Source: Leptospiraceae bacterium (lineage in GTDB: Bacteria > Spirochaetota > Leptospiria > Leptospirales > Leptonemataceae). Taken from it: 34,792 nt of DNA. Location: assembly GCA_020441005.1 (NCBI GenBank), contig JAGRNA010000060.1, positions 1-34,792 on the forward strand, read 5' to 3'. Of this stretch, positions 1 through 7,959 are shown piece by piece (the stretch's first letter is position 1; every line of letters begins with the position of its first letter). A model generated the notes under the pieces. It searched no databases, was not told the DNA's origin, and saw only the letters and a list, made by a program, of their open reading frames with translations. The position numbers and the translations under genes were made by a program.

Positions 1-1
1 T

Positions 2-2377
2 CTGGCCAATATCCGCCAGGCCCTGATGGATTATCCAGGCGGAATCAAACGCTCGGTAATTGATGTTGTAGTAAACGAAAAAATTTCGCAACCCGATCAG
101 CGCCTGCTAATGAATATGGTCATCGACCAGGCTGAGGTCGATCAGGTTGCAGACTTTATTGAAGCACGCCTCGGTTATCGACCGGACACTACCCCATCTG
201 ATGTAACCAGCGAGGGTGTGCAAATCATTTATGCGGACGACCTGAGCCCGCAGGCACTCGCCGCCCGTCGCAAGCGCAATAAATTGATCATGCTGGGCGC
301 TCTCGGGCTGGCTCTGCTGACAGCCGCGTCTTTGGGAACATGGTCTTTATTTCAATACTTTTCCATACGTAATCGATATGAGTCCGGCCTGGCCGAACTA
401 CACCAGGCACGCTTTAGTATGTCTGCCAGCAAAAGGGACGCTCATAAACTGCGTGCCGAGCGCTTTTTTGAACAGGCTCGTGCTGCCGATGGTGGACAGT
501 TTAATACCGAATTTCTAAACCGTTACGGTATCGCTTACATGAAAGCCGGTTTTTATGAAGAAGCTTTCATTAAACTCTATGGCAAGGTGGAGCCGCCATA
601 TGGCACCAGAGACCGCAACCTGGCATGGAATAGCGCCGGACGGCGAGCACCCATTCTTACCCGCGATCCGCAAACGCCCTGGCCCAGGCCGGAAGCCTGG
701 AAGGAAGGCCAGCGGATCAATTACCTGGAAAAGGGCCAAAGTCCGCGGACGGTTATTATACCAGGCGCGTATTTAGTGGATCGACTGCGCGATGAAGTCT
801 ATAATAAAACCACAATCCTCAATCTGTCCCGCTTTCACTCCAATCATGCCCACAGCTTCAAGGATAGCACCTGGCACAACAATGATCTGGCCATCGATTA
901 TGATCGGCTCATACTGACTGTCATGAACCAGCCAGACGACCTGGATGCGATTACCATGATTGGCACTATTTACTATCATGAACAATCATGGGGGAAAGCC
1001 GCCCGCTTCTATAATCAGGCTATTGAAAAGCATCCCATGGATGTGCGCGGCCACGCCGGCATGATCAACACCTATATTGAGATCTGGAAGCGCAACCAGG
1101 ATCCGCGCATGGTTTTGGCCAAGCACCGCGAAATACGGGCTATGGGTCTGGAAGAGGATCTGCCCCTGTATCTGACTGCCAAGCTAGCCAGTTTCTACAT
1201 TGATCTCGACCCGGACGACCTGCGTATTCGCTATCAGGTAGATCCAGTGGATGTTCTCAGCGAGCTGGACTTGCGGGACAATGCGGCTCACTTGCTTGAA
1301 TTGGTGTTCAATCGCGAAGAGGATCGGGATGGAATCACAATTGTCGGATCGCGCTATGGGGAGGGCTACTATCAACGCGGCCGTTTTTTAATGACTCAAA
1401 ACGAGCCCCTGCGAGCGGTGCGCCAGTTTCAGAATGCCCACAACTATGATCCCCTGCACTTTCTGGCGATCAACGCTATCGGTGAATACTACATGAATCG
1501 CCGTGATTTCGACAAGGCGGCCGAATACTTCATCAAGGCTATCCAGACCGCGCGCGAGTTTTATCCGCTTCAAGGCAATCGACCTGAGGATGAGACCTTG
1601 CAAAACGGCGAAATCGGACGGATTTATTTCAATTTAGGCGCGCTGAACTATCTGCGCTTTGCCGGATTCGAAGCAGATCGCAAGCTCGGAATTCCGGGTC
1701 CCCGAATGTATCCAGCCAACAAAAAAACAATCGAAACGGCTGCGATTCAGGATCGACGGCAAAAGCTGGCTCAAGCACGCGAGTATTTATTAGAAGCGCA
1801 AAAAGAAGGCATTCGTGACGAACGCATCCAGACTCATGCACTCTATTGGCTGGGCTGGATTGATTATATGAATGCCGATTTTGAAAGCGCGCTACAAATC
1901 TGGTCGCAAATAGAGCCTGAGTACAGCGATGCCGATCCGGTCCTGATTCAGGGCCGCGCAAATGCCGGTTTTTATACCGGCCAGATCCGGTCTGCACTGG
2001 GTTATTATCTAAAACTGGCAGCTGACTACGATGTACAGGTTAACGCCATCCAGAACCCGGATCCTGAAAATGAAGAACACCAACACCTCTTTTTAACTCT
2101 GTCTGCAATTCAGAACAATATCGGGGCAGTTAATGAGATGGAATACCTGGAAATGAAAACAAGGGGTGCTTCGAAAAGAGACCTGCAAAATCTTGAATCA
2201 GAATCCCTGCAGCATTATTACCGCGCCATTGACCTGGCTCGTCAGATGAACAGGGATAATGAAATCGCACGCACCAACCTGCAGCTTTCCTTCAAGGAAG
2301 GTATCCGCCGGGATCGTGATCCTTTACTGGATGACTGGTTGTCGCCAACGCTTGCCAGGCTGGCCATGGACTACTAG
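2..2377 (+). CDS. Membrane-anchored TPR protein, N-terminus cut by window edge
   Basis: The frame is open from base 2 with no stop before the first Met at base 26, so the true start probably lies to the left and this is a C-terminal part of at least 791 residues. Counting from the Met at 26, residues 1-80 form a soluble cytoplasmic-looking segment, an RRKR stretch precedes one transmembrane helix (about 86-110), and the rest is a long helical region with TPR-like repeats (clearest near 130-185, 300-350, 450-520 and 600-660). This fits a bitopic protein holding a large periplasmic TPR scaffold. Spirochaetes have such a protein in the periplasmic flagellar collar (FlcA/BB0326 of Borrelia); that identity is only a guess from architecture. 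It converges with the glycosyltransferase gene and the two stop codons share the palindrome CTAG (2374-2377). No terminator is seen between them. Confidence 0.8.
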   Translation: MANIRQALMDYPGGIKRSVIDVVVNEKISQPDQRLLMNMVIDQAEVDQVADFIEARLGYRPDTTPSDVTSEGVQIIYADDLSPQALAARRKRNKLIMLGALGLALLTAASLGTWSLFQYFSIRNRYESGLAELHQARFSMSASKRDAHKLRAERFFEQARAADGGQFNTEFLNRYGIAYMKAGFYEEAFIKLYGKVEPPYGTRDRNLAWNSAGRRAPILTRDPQTPWPRPEAWKEGQRINYLEKGQSPRTVIIPGAYLVDRLRDEVYNKTTILNLSRFHSNHAHSFKDSTWHNNDLAIDYDRLILTVMNQPDDLDAITMIGTIYYHEQSWGKAARFYNQAIEKHPMDVRGHAGMINTYIEIWKRNQDPRMVLAKHREIRAMGLEEDLPLYLTAKLASFYIDLDPDDLRIRYQVDPVDVLSELDLRDNAAHLLELVFNREEDRDGITIVGSRYGEGYYQRGRFLMTQNEPLRAVRQFQNAHNYDPLHFLAINAIGEYYMNRRDFDKAAEYFIKAIQTAREFYPLQGNRPEDETLQNGEIGRIYFNLGALNYLRFAGFEADRKLGIPGPRMYPANKKTIETAAIQDRRQKLAQAREYLLEAQKEGIRDERIQTHALYWLGWIDYMNADFESALQIWSQIEPEYSDADPVLIQGRANAGFYTGQIRSALGYYLKLAADYDVQVNAIQNPDPENEEHQHLFLTLSAIQNNIGAVNEMEYLEMKTRGASKRDLQNLESESLQHYYRAIDLARQMNRDNEIARTNLQLSFKEGIRRDRDPLLDDWLSPTLARLAMDY

Positions 2378-3198
2378 GGTTTTTGTCGGAAAGAAACCCA
2401 CAGCACTTTGACAAAATAGGCGATGGTCGCAATAAGCCTGTCGAGCAAAAAAGGTTTGGTGAGTACCTGCCAGAACCAGGCCAGACCGCGCAATTGAAAC
2501 CAGTCCGGAGCCCGTTTCATTTTTCCGGACAGGATTCCAAAGGCCTCATCAATGCCAATCACCACAGCATTGGCCAGGTGATCGCGATTCTCATGAATCC
2601 AGAGCTCCTGTGCAGGAAAGCCCATACCAATAAAAATAATGTCTGGCGAGGATTTGCGGATCGATTCCTTGATCAATGCTTCCCGCGCGGCATTAAACGA
2701 TCCGGCCTGCCGTCCGATAATTCGCACTCCCGGAAAACTGCGTTGCATATTGGCAAACACCCGCTCCAGATATTCTGATTTATCGCCTAGAAAATAGATC
2801 GTTAATTCAGTTTTCCATGCCAGGCGCACAATATCCATTAACATGGCGATCATCGGGATGCGTTCCTTCAATGGTTGCCCAAGGCGTTCCGCACCCCACA
2901 GCAGGCCGGCTCCATCCGCTAAAATCAGATTTAAACCTTCATTCAGATGTTGCAGTCGACGCGAGCTGCGCAGCCGCATCAACTTGACCGGGTCCACAAA
3001 GATTACATGTGCCGGTCCCTGCTTTTGCTCGATATGATGCAGGACCAGTGCGACCGCTTCATCGCGCGTCACATTGTCGATCGGAAAATCCAGGATAGCA
3101 GTGCGTCGCAGACTCATCAAATCCACGGACTTGTAGTCTAGCAGGTAATCCCGTTCTTTGGCCGTATCGACCGTAAAATCTGAACGATCCGTACTCAT
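2374..3198 (-). CDS. WecG/TagA/CpsF-family glycosyltransferase
   Basis: A 274-residue protein of the family that moves N-acetylmannosamine or N-acetylmannosaminuronic acid onto an undecaprenyl-linked acceptor at the inner face of the membrane. Visible family marks are the DP start of the fold (FVDPVKLMRL), the LADGAGL segment with the conserved Asp, the EERIP-like stretch LKERIP, the GDKSEYLERVF region, the FIGMGFPAQELWI loop and the C-terminal RAPDWFQLRGLAW segment. The usual GVGGAFD signature is changed to GIDEAFG, and the ERV-G-DL signature to ERIPMIAM, so the donor or acceptor may differ from the textbook enzymes. The C-terminal basic/aromatic tail would bind the membrane. It is last in the long rpsB-to-thiE gene line, 32 bases after thiE, next to uppS, which makes its lipid carrier. 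The Met at 3198 is used; an internal Met 28 would also keep the whole domain. Confidence 0.85.
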   Translation of the reverse strand: MSTDRSDFTVDTAKERDYLLDYKSVDLMSLRRTAILDFPIDNVTRDEAVALVLHHIEQKQGPAHVIFVDPVKLMRLRSSRRLQHLNEGLNLILADGAGLLWGAERLGQPLKERIPMIAMLMDIVRLAWKTELTIYFLGDKSEYLERVFANMQRSFPGVRIIGRQAGSFNAAREALIKESIRKSSPDIIFIGMGFPAQELWIHENRDHLANAVVIGIDEAFGILSGKMKRAPDWFQLRGLAWFWQVLTKPFLLDRLIATIAYFVKVLWVSFRQKP

Positions 3199-3230
3199 CC
3201 CGGATCAAAATTATGTCCCATAGTTGGTTG

Positions 3231-3926
3231 TCAAGTCTGAAGTTCGGCAAACATTTGATTACAGGCCTGAATTTCTTGAGCCTGACGAAACATCGCAATA
3301 CCCGCATATTGGAATTGTAGCGACCTGGCCGGCCCGCCTGGCCGCCAGGAGGCGATTTTTTGCAGACAGTCACCGATTCGAACTGTGTTCAGACCACCAA
3401 TGAACACAATTCTGGCCGGTAAGCTTTCCTCTTTTTCAATGGCCGACAACATCGCCAACAATTGCTGTGCATCCAGCACCGGATTGGTGTCTAGCTTGCT
3501 GTCTGTGCTGTAACACGGCCCAACTGCAATATAATCCGGATTCAGATGCAATGCCACCGTATTGCGCAACTCAGCTAGATCATGTGTAGAAATGCCTAGC
3601 TCAAAATTCGGCCTTCTACCCAGCAGGCGCTGTAGTTCCCGGTCGCTGCATGCAGCCAGATCCTGTTGACCCAGGTGCAGCCCATCGAAGACCTCCGGGT
3701 GGTCAATCGCTGGCATCATGTCATTCGCAATCAGACGCAGATTCGGCTCCCAGCGTTTCAGTGTCGTGGCCAAGGCAAGAGTTGCCGGGAAGGAAGCGCC
3801 CTTAAAACGTAATTGATAAAAGCAGAAATGACTTCTTTTCCAAAGCGCCAGCAGGTCCTGATAATCTGCTGTCAGCATCGCTCCATCAGCATTCAGAATC
3901 GGATATGCCCAGTCAAAGTTCTGCAC
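3231..3926 (-). CDS. thiE: Thiamine-phosphate synthase
   Basis: ThiE joins HMP pyrophosphate to thiazole phosphate to make thiamine monophosphate. Family marks are present in order: YQLRFKG (substrate-binding strand), IANDMMPAI, DGLHLGQQDL (the usual GvHLGqeD), GISTHDLAEL, DYIAVGPCYSTDSK (the usual YigvGPif-T-TK) and FIGGLNTV (phosphate-binding IGG). The frame stays open to 4067, but that extension is the antiphase reading of thiS. I place the start at GTG 3926, four bases after the thiS stop, giving 231 residues, close to the family length; the alternatives are GTG at 3941 and ATG at 3974, which would overlap thiS. Pairing with thiS and dxr places thiamine synthesis in the same transcript as the MEP pathway. 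thiG, thiC and thiD are not in the window. Confidence 0.88.
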   Translation of the reverse strand: MQNFDWAYPILNADGAMLTADYQDLLALWKRSHFCFYQLRFKGASFPATLALATTLKRWEPNLRLIANDMMPAIDHPEVFDGLHLGQQDLAACSDRELQRLLGRRPNFELGISTHDLAELRNTVALHLNPDYIAVGPCYSTDSKLDTNPVLDAQQLLAMLSAIEKEESLPARIVFIGGLNTVRIGDCLQKIASWRPGGPARSLQFQYAGIAMFRQAQEIQACNQMFAELQT

Positions 3927-3930
3927 CAGA

Positions 3931-4131
3931 CTAGCCGCCACCGACAAAACGAATGATTTCGATGCGGTCCCCATCGCGCAAAATTGTTTGCGACCAGCCC
4001 TGGCGTGCAATGATGCTGCCGTTGTATTCCACTGCCACCGTGCGCTCATCGAGCTGGTAGTCGCCAATCAGATCCTGAATGGAAATCAAATCCGGCGGCA
4101 ACTCTTTCTTTTGTCCGTTCACTTCAATCAT
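3931..4131 (-). CDS. thiS: Sulfur carrier protein ThiS
   Basis: A 66-residue beta-grasp ubiquitin-like protein. It begins with IEVNGQKKELP, has the conserved VAVEYNG segment followed by the RDGDRIEIIRFVGGG tail, and ends exactly in Gly-Gly. That C-terminus is adenylated and turned into a thiocarboxylate, which gives sulfur to the thiazole ring built by ThiG from deoxyxylulose phosphate. The gene lies four bases after dxr and four before the chosen thiE start. An AAGG sits about 10 bases before the ATG. Length, motif and end all match the family, so the call is firm even though the protein is short. Confidence 0.9.
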   Translation of the reverse strand: MIEVNGQKKELPPDLISIQDLIGDYQLDERTVAVEYNGSIIARQGWSQTILRDGDRIEIIRFVGGG

Positions 4132-4135
4132 GACA

Positions 4136-5383
4136 TCAAACCTTGAGACCGGCGATGATGACTCCGGCTTTTTGGCGCGCTATCTGATCCGCTTCAAGAT
4201 ACAATTCCAGTTCCCCTCCGGTAGCAATTATGCTGGCAGCCATCGTTTCTTCTATTACGACCGGAATCTGTGTGAAGCGTATTTGATCTGCCAGAAAGGC
4301 GGCGACTGCAATTTCATTGGCAGCATTGAATACAGCCGGGCCGGTTCCGCCGGCACGTCCGGCTGCAATGGCGAGCTGAAAACCGGGATACTTTTGCCGA
4401 TCCACCGGATCAAAACGCAGAGCGGCCCAATGAACCGGCTCTGCAGCCATGGGATGGCGCACCATTACCGGATCTGGATAACACAGGCAGTGCGCTATGG
4501 GAAACACCATATGCGGGCTCGATGCGCAAAACAAATAACTGCCATCGTGACAACCCACCATACCATGCACAATGCTGTCCGGATGAATCAATGCATCCAG
4601 ATGATCGTAGTCAATACCAAACAAATAATGGGCTTCAATTATTTCCAGGCCCTTATTAATCATCCCCGCCGAATCGACTGTTATTTTGGGACCCATCGAC
4701 CAGGTGGGATGATTGAGTACCTGCTCCCGTTTGACTTGTGCAATCTGTTCCGGGCTGAATTCCCGAAAGGGGCCACCGCTGGCAGTCAGGATAATCTCTC
4801 GCAAATGTCCGGCCGGTAGATTCTGCACGAGTTGAAATATGGCATTGTGCTCGGAATCCACCGGCAAAATGACTGGCAAGGGCATCCCCTGCTGCTCCAA
4901 TTCTACCAGGCGAGACTGAATCGCCGGACCGGCTGTCACCAGGGTTTCTTTGTTCGCCAGGGCAATTTTGAGGCCTCGTTCGATTGCCAGCATGGTAACG
5001 GCTATCCCGACCGCCCCGACAACTGCGGTCAGAACCGTATCAACCCCCTGCGAATCAGCTCCCCAGGCCACCATTTCAACAAGCCCCTCGGATTCGCCAA
5101 AAAACCGTGTCCCCGGAAAACGCGCTTTCAGATCAGCACGATGCGTACGCCAGGTTTGGGGGTCGCTGATACAAGCGCAGGTGCACGGATGGGTGGACAA
5201 AATTTGCAGCAGGGATTCAACAGACCGGTGCACGCTCACTCCGGTCAATTGCATATTACTCTGCTGCTGAATAAACTGAATTGCATTGGCTCCGACAGAA
5301 CCGCTAGCCCCCAACACAATTATCTTGCGGGATGGTGCGGCCTGTGCTGCGTTTAGAAGCCTGGTGTAACAATTGGTAGACAT
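4136..5383 (-). CDS. dxr: 1-deoxy-D-xylulose 5-phosphate reductoisomerase
   Basis: Dxr turns deoxyxylulose phosphate into methylerythritol phosphate with NADPH, the first committed step of MEP isoprenoid synthesis. At 415 residues it is slightly longer than the usual 380-400 because of a 17-residue N-terminal lead. Visible marks are the NADPH loop VLGASGSVG (about 24-32), LANKETLVTAG, the metal/substrate stretch LPVDSEHNAIFQ, the flexible loop TASGGPFRE, HPTWSMGPKITVDSAGMINKG and the C-terminal FNAANEIAVAAFL. The product feeds the undecaprenyl phosphate made by UppS in the same gene line. Its substrate is also a precursor of thiamine thiazole, which is consistent with thiS and thiE lying directly downstream. 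Many bacteria have rseP in that downstream place; it is absent here. The gap to cdsA is 53 bases. Confidence 0.97.
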   Translation of the reverse strand: MSTNCYTRLLNAAQAAPSRKIIVLGASGSVGANAIQFIQQQSNMQLTGVSVHRSVESLLQILSTHPCTCACISDPQTWRTHRADLKARFPGTRFFGESEGLVEMVAWGADSQGVDTVLTAVVGAVGIAVTMLAIERGLKIALANKETLVTAGPAIQSRLVELEQQGMPLPVILPVDSEHNAIFQLVQNLPAGHLREIILTASGGPFREFSPEQIAQVKREQVLNHPTWSMGPKITVDSAGMINKGLEIIEAHYLFGIDYDHLDALIHPDSIVHGMVGCHDGSYLFCASSPHMVFPIAHCLCYPDPVMVRHPMAAEPVHWAALRFDPVDRQKYPGFQLAIAAGRAGGTGPAVFNAANEIAVAAFLADQIRFTQIPVVIEETMAASIIATGGELELYLEADQIARQKAGVIIAGLKV

Positions 5384-5436
5384 CTTTCAAGCAAGTGCCA
5401 ATTGGCACCAAAACATGCTGCAGAATCGAGCCGCAA

Positions 5437-6375
5437 TCAAACGAGAGTAAAACCGGCAACTTGCCGTAAAACCAGATAAAAGTAGCCGACCGGAAATGCA
5501 AAGAACAAAGCGTCCGCCAGATCGAGAATCCCGCCATGCCCGGGAATCGTCTGCGCTGAATCCTTGATTTTGGCATCCCGCTTGAATGCACTTTCTGCCA
5601 GATCCCCGATCACCGAGACAAAAGACATGATCACCCCCAACAAGGAGATTTCCAGCATTGCTATATTGGGCAAGGGCCAATCCTGCGAGCGGGCATATTC
5701 GGTCCAGCCATAGAGAAAACCGTTTACCACCAACACGCTTAGAACGACGCCGCCGATATATCCCTCCCATGTTTTGCGGGGGCTCACTTTCAATCCGGCA
5801 TTATGACGGCCAAACCAGCGCCCGGCAAAATAGGCCCCTGTATCCGAGGAAATGGGGATCAGGGCAAACAATATCAAATAAAACAGGCCGGCCGGCAAGG
5901 CGTACAACAATAAAGCATAACCGACACCAATGGTGGTATAGAAGACGCCTGATACGGTCACACTGATACTATAAATCGCTCCATCGAGAGGCCTGCTCAA
6001 AATCTGCAAGGCACTACTAGCGACCAACAGGGCAATCATGAGCAGAGGCACCAAATTGGTGGCTGCAGGGTAGAACCATGTACGCAAGAGGACATGCAGC
6101 TCTGATTGATGCAAGGCTTCCGGATCTTTTATTGTAAGAAAGCGCGCATAAAATGCAAGCAGGATTAAAACGGAAAAAACAAAGGCTGTTTTCCGAAAGG
6201 CACTACCGTCCAGACCACGATCTGTCAAGACCTGGAACTCATACAGGCCTAGTAGGGCAAAAACAGCTACAAGGCAAAACGGAAAGATCCAGCCGTAGAC
6301 GTCGTAGCTCAGGGCAAAAATAACCACAGCCCCGATTCCAACACCGGAGACGATTCGCTTGGCTGTTTCATTCAT
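5437..6375 (-). CDS. cdsA: Phosphatidate cytidylyltransferase (CDP-diglyceride synthase)
   Basis: An integral membrane enzyme of 312 residues that makes CDP-diacylglycerol from phosphatidate and CTP, the branch point of phospholipid synthesis. About eight hydrophobic helices are visible. The C-terminal signature is recognisable: SVIGDLAESAFKRDAKIKD followed by IPGHGGILDLAD. The family signature normally ends H-G-G-x-x-D-R-x-D; here it reads HGGILDLAD, so the Arg is Leu and the next hydrophobic residue is Ala, while both Asp residues and KRD...KD are kept. SDTGAYFAGRWFGRH in the middle is also typical (S-D-T-x-A/G-x-Y). It sits in its usual place between uppS (15 bases) and dxr (53 bases). The ATG at 6375 matches the usual short N-terminus. 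Confidence 0.95.
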   Translation of the reverse strand: MNETAKRIVSGVGIGAVVIFALSYDVYGWIFPFCLVAVFALLGLYEFQVLTDRGLDGSAFRKTAFVFSVLILLAFYARFLTIKDPEALHQSELHVLLRTWFYPAATNLVPLLMIALLVASSALQILSRPLDGAIYSISVTVSGVFYTTIGVGYALLLYALPAGLFYLILFALIPISSDTGAYFAGRWFGRHNAGLKVSPRKTWEGYIGGVVLSVLVVNGFLYGWTEYARSQDWPLPNIAMLEISLLGVIMSFVSVIGDLAESAFKRDAKIKDSAQTIPGHGGILDLADALFFAFPVGYFYLVLRQVAGFTLV

Positions 6376-6390
6376 AGCAACACCTGTTTT

Positions 6391-7371
6391 TTATAGTCCG
6401 CCAAAGCGACGGTGACGACTCTGGTACCAATGAACAGCCTCGATAATATCGGTCTGGCTAAAATCGGGCCACAGTGTGTCGGTCACATATATCTCGGCAT
6501 AGGCACATTGCCACAACAAAAAGTTTGAAATACGGTGTTCACCGCCTGGTCGGATCAGCAGGTCGACATCCGGCAGGTCATGAGTATACAGGGCCGCCTG
6601 GATCTCGCTTTCACTAACAGGCAGACAGGCTTTGGCAGGGCTCCGGGCATGCAGAGCCAGCCGTTGGGCAACGATTTGGGACGCTGCCTGGCAGATTTCA
6701 CTTCGCGATCCGTAGTTCACGCAAAAATTGGCCGTCAAGCGCTGATTGTCAGCTGTCATCTGCATTACTTTGGCAATTAATTGACGACTGCGGGCCGGCA
6801 AGGCCTCCAGATCGCCCGAGGCGCGGATACGAATTCCCGTTTCCATTGCCCGGCCGGAGCGCGTTTTAAAAAATTCATTTAACAACTGCCAGATCGCCTT
6901 TACCTCCGCTTTGGGCCGTTTCCAGTTCTCGGTGCTGAAGGCGTACAAGGAAATGACGGGCACCTGCAATTGAATAAAAAAATCCAGCAGCCGGTCCAGG
7001 GTTTCGCCACCTGCCCGATGCCCCTCGGAACGGTTCAATCCGCGCTTTTTGGCCCAGCGGCCATTGCCATCCAGGATGATGGCCACATGAGCGGGAATTT
7101 TGTGCGGATCGAGCGAGGCCAAAAACTGACTCTGATTGGCCGGCGAGAGTTCCTCCACCGAGGAGTCTTTTTGCCGGCCCTTTTTTTGGAGATTTCCGGG
7201 AGCAGCGGGACGCTGATTAGCGGATGGCGCAGCCGGCTCTTTTGCGCGAACCGGGTCTGAATCCCTGGACAAGGATTGCCGCCCCCTGCCACGATCAGAT
7301 TTCTGGTTGACCCTTTTCTTCACGGCTTTTCTTTGCTTGCTGATTGGAAACCGTGCTGTCAAAACCAGCAC
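6391..7371 (-). CDS. uppS: Isoprenyl transferase (undecaprenyl diphosphate synthase type) with long basic N-terminal extension
   Basis: UppS adds isopentenyl units in cis to farnesyl diphosphate to give the C55 carrier for peptidoglycan and O-antigen. Motifs: HVAIILDGNGRWAKKRG (catalytic Asp at about 101; the usual MDGNGRWA has Leu for Met), GHRAGGE, YAFSTENWKRP, NYGSRSEI, and IRPGGEHRISNFLLWQ, where the usual IRTgGE has Pro for Thr. The frame begins with GTG at 7371, preceded by AGGCGG, giving 326 residues. Residues 1-85 form a basic, Ala/Pro/Gln-rich, low-complexity extension absent from ordinary 230-260 residue enzymes. GTG at 7158 (codon 72) would give a normal length but has no ribosome site. 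Between those two there is no ATG. It is 18 bases after frr and 15 before cdsA. Confidence 0.93.
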   Translation of the reverse strand: MLVLTARFPISKQRKAVKKRVNQKSDRGRGRQSLSRDSDPVRAKEPAAPSANQRPAAPGNLQKKGRQKDSSVEELSPANQSQFLASLDPHKIPAHVAIILDGNGRWAKKRGLNRSEGHRAGGETLDRLLDFFIQLQVPVISLYAFSTENWKRPKAEVKAIWQLLNEFFKTRSGRAMETGIRIRASGDLEALPARSRQLIAKVMQMTADNQRLTANFCVNYGSRSEICQAASQIVAQRLALHARSPAKACLPVSESEIQAALYTHDLPDVDLLIRPGGEHRISNFLLWQCAYAEIYVTDTLWPDFSQTDIIEAVHWYQSRHRRFGGL

Positions 7372-7389
7372 ACAAAACCGCCTGCATTT

Positions 7390-7959
7390 TTAGACAGTCA
7401 GAATGGATTCTTCTTTTTGAGCAGCCATGTCTTCGGCCCGTTTAATCTCCCGGTCCGTCAGTTCCTGCACGCTGGTCTGGGCATCCTTGATTTGATCCTC
7501 GGACATGCCCTCTGACTTCTGTTTTTTAAAAACATCATTTGTATCGCGACGAATATTACGCACCGCTACCCTGGCCTCTTCAAGCCGGGTATGTACCTGT
7601 TTGACCAGCTCCTGGCGGCGTTCCATGGAAAGCTCGGGCAGAATTATGCGGATCACATTGCCGTCGCTTTGTGGTGTGATATTCAAATCGCTTTTTAATA
7701 TCGCGCGTTCTACATCATGTAAGCTGCCCTTGTCAAAGGGCGTGATTAACAGCATCCGGGCTTCCGGAACACTCAGGGAGGCCAGCTGATTGATCGGTGT
7801 GTCCGCGCCGTAATACTCCACGGTCACATGATCCAGCATATTCACGGAGGCCCGGGTGGAACGAATGGCAGCCAAATCACGCCGAAAGGAATCCAGGCTT
7901 TTGTTCATTCTTTCCTCTGCTTCTAACAGAGTCATTGCGACGAATTCTTCATCAGGCAT
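7390..7959 (-). CDS. frr: Ribosome recycling factor
   Basis: RRF splits post-termination ribosomes with EF-G. The sequence shows the three-helix-bundle pattern: SLDSFRRDLAAIRSTRAS near the N-terminus, VEYYGADTPINQLASLSVPEARMLLI for the hinge and beta domain, and the C-terminal helix ending in DREIKRAEDMAAQKEESIL. The frame can start at GTG 7971 or ATG 7959. I choose ATG 7959, which gives 189 residues (E. coli 185) and overlaps the pyrH stop by 8 bases; GTG 7971 would overlap by 20. Overlap with pyrH suggests coupled translation. Order pyrH-frr-uppS is the common bacterial order. Confidence 0.96.
   Translation of the reverse strand: MPDEEFVAMTLLEAEERMNKSLDSFRRDLAAIRSTRASVNMLDHVTVEYYGADTPINQLASLSVPEARMLLITPFDKGSLHDVERAILKSDLNITPQSDGNVIRIILPELSMERRQELVKQVHTRLEEARVAVRNIRRDTNDVFKKQKSEGMSEDQIKDAQTSVQELTDREIKRAEDMAAQKEESILTV

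Noticed and set aside
3927-4067. N-terminal extension of ThiE up to 4067
   Set aside because: It is the antiphase reading of thiS, which has a perfect Gly-Gly end; a GTG at 3926 right after thiS gives a normal ThiE length.
4079-4819. Plus-strand frame of 246 residues opposite dxr
   Set aside because: Lies fully antisense to a certain dxr gene, with Cys/His/Met-rich composition typical of a shadow frame.
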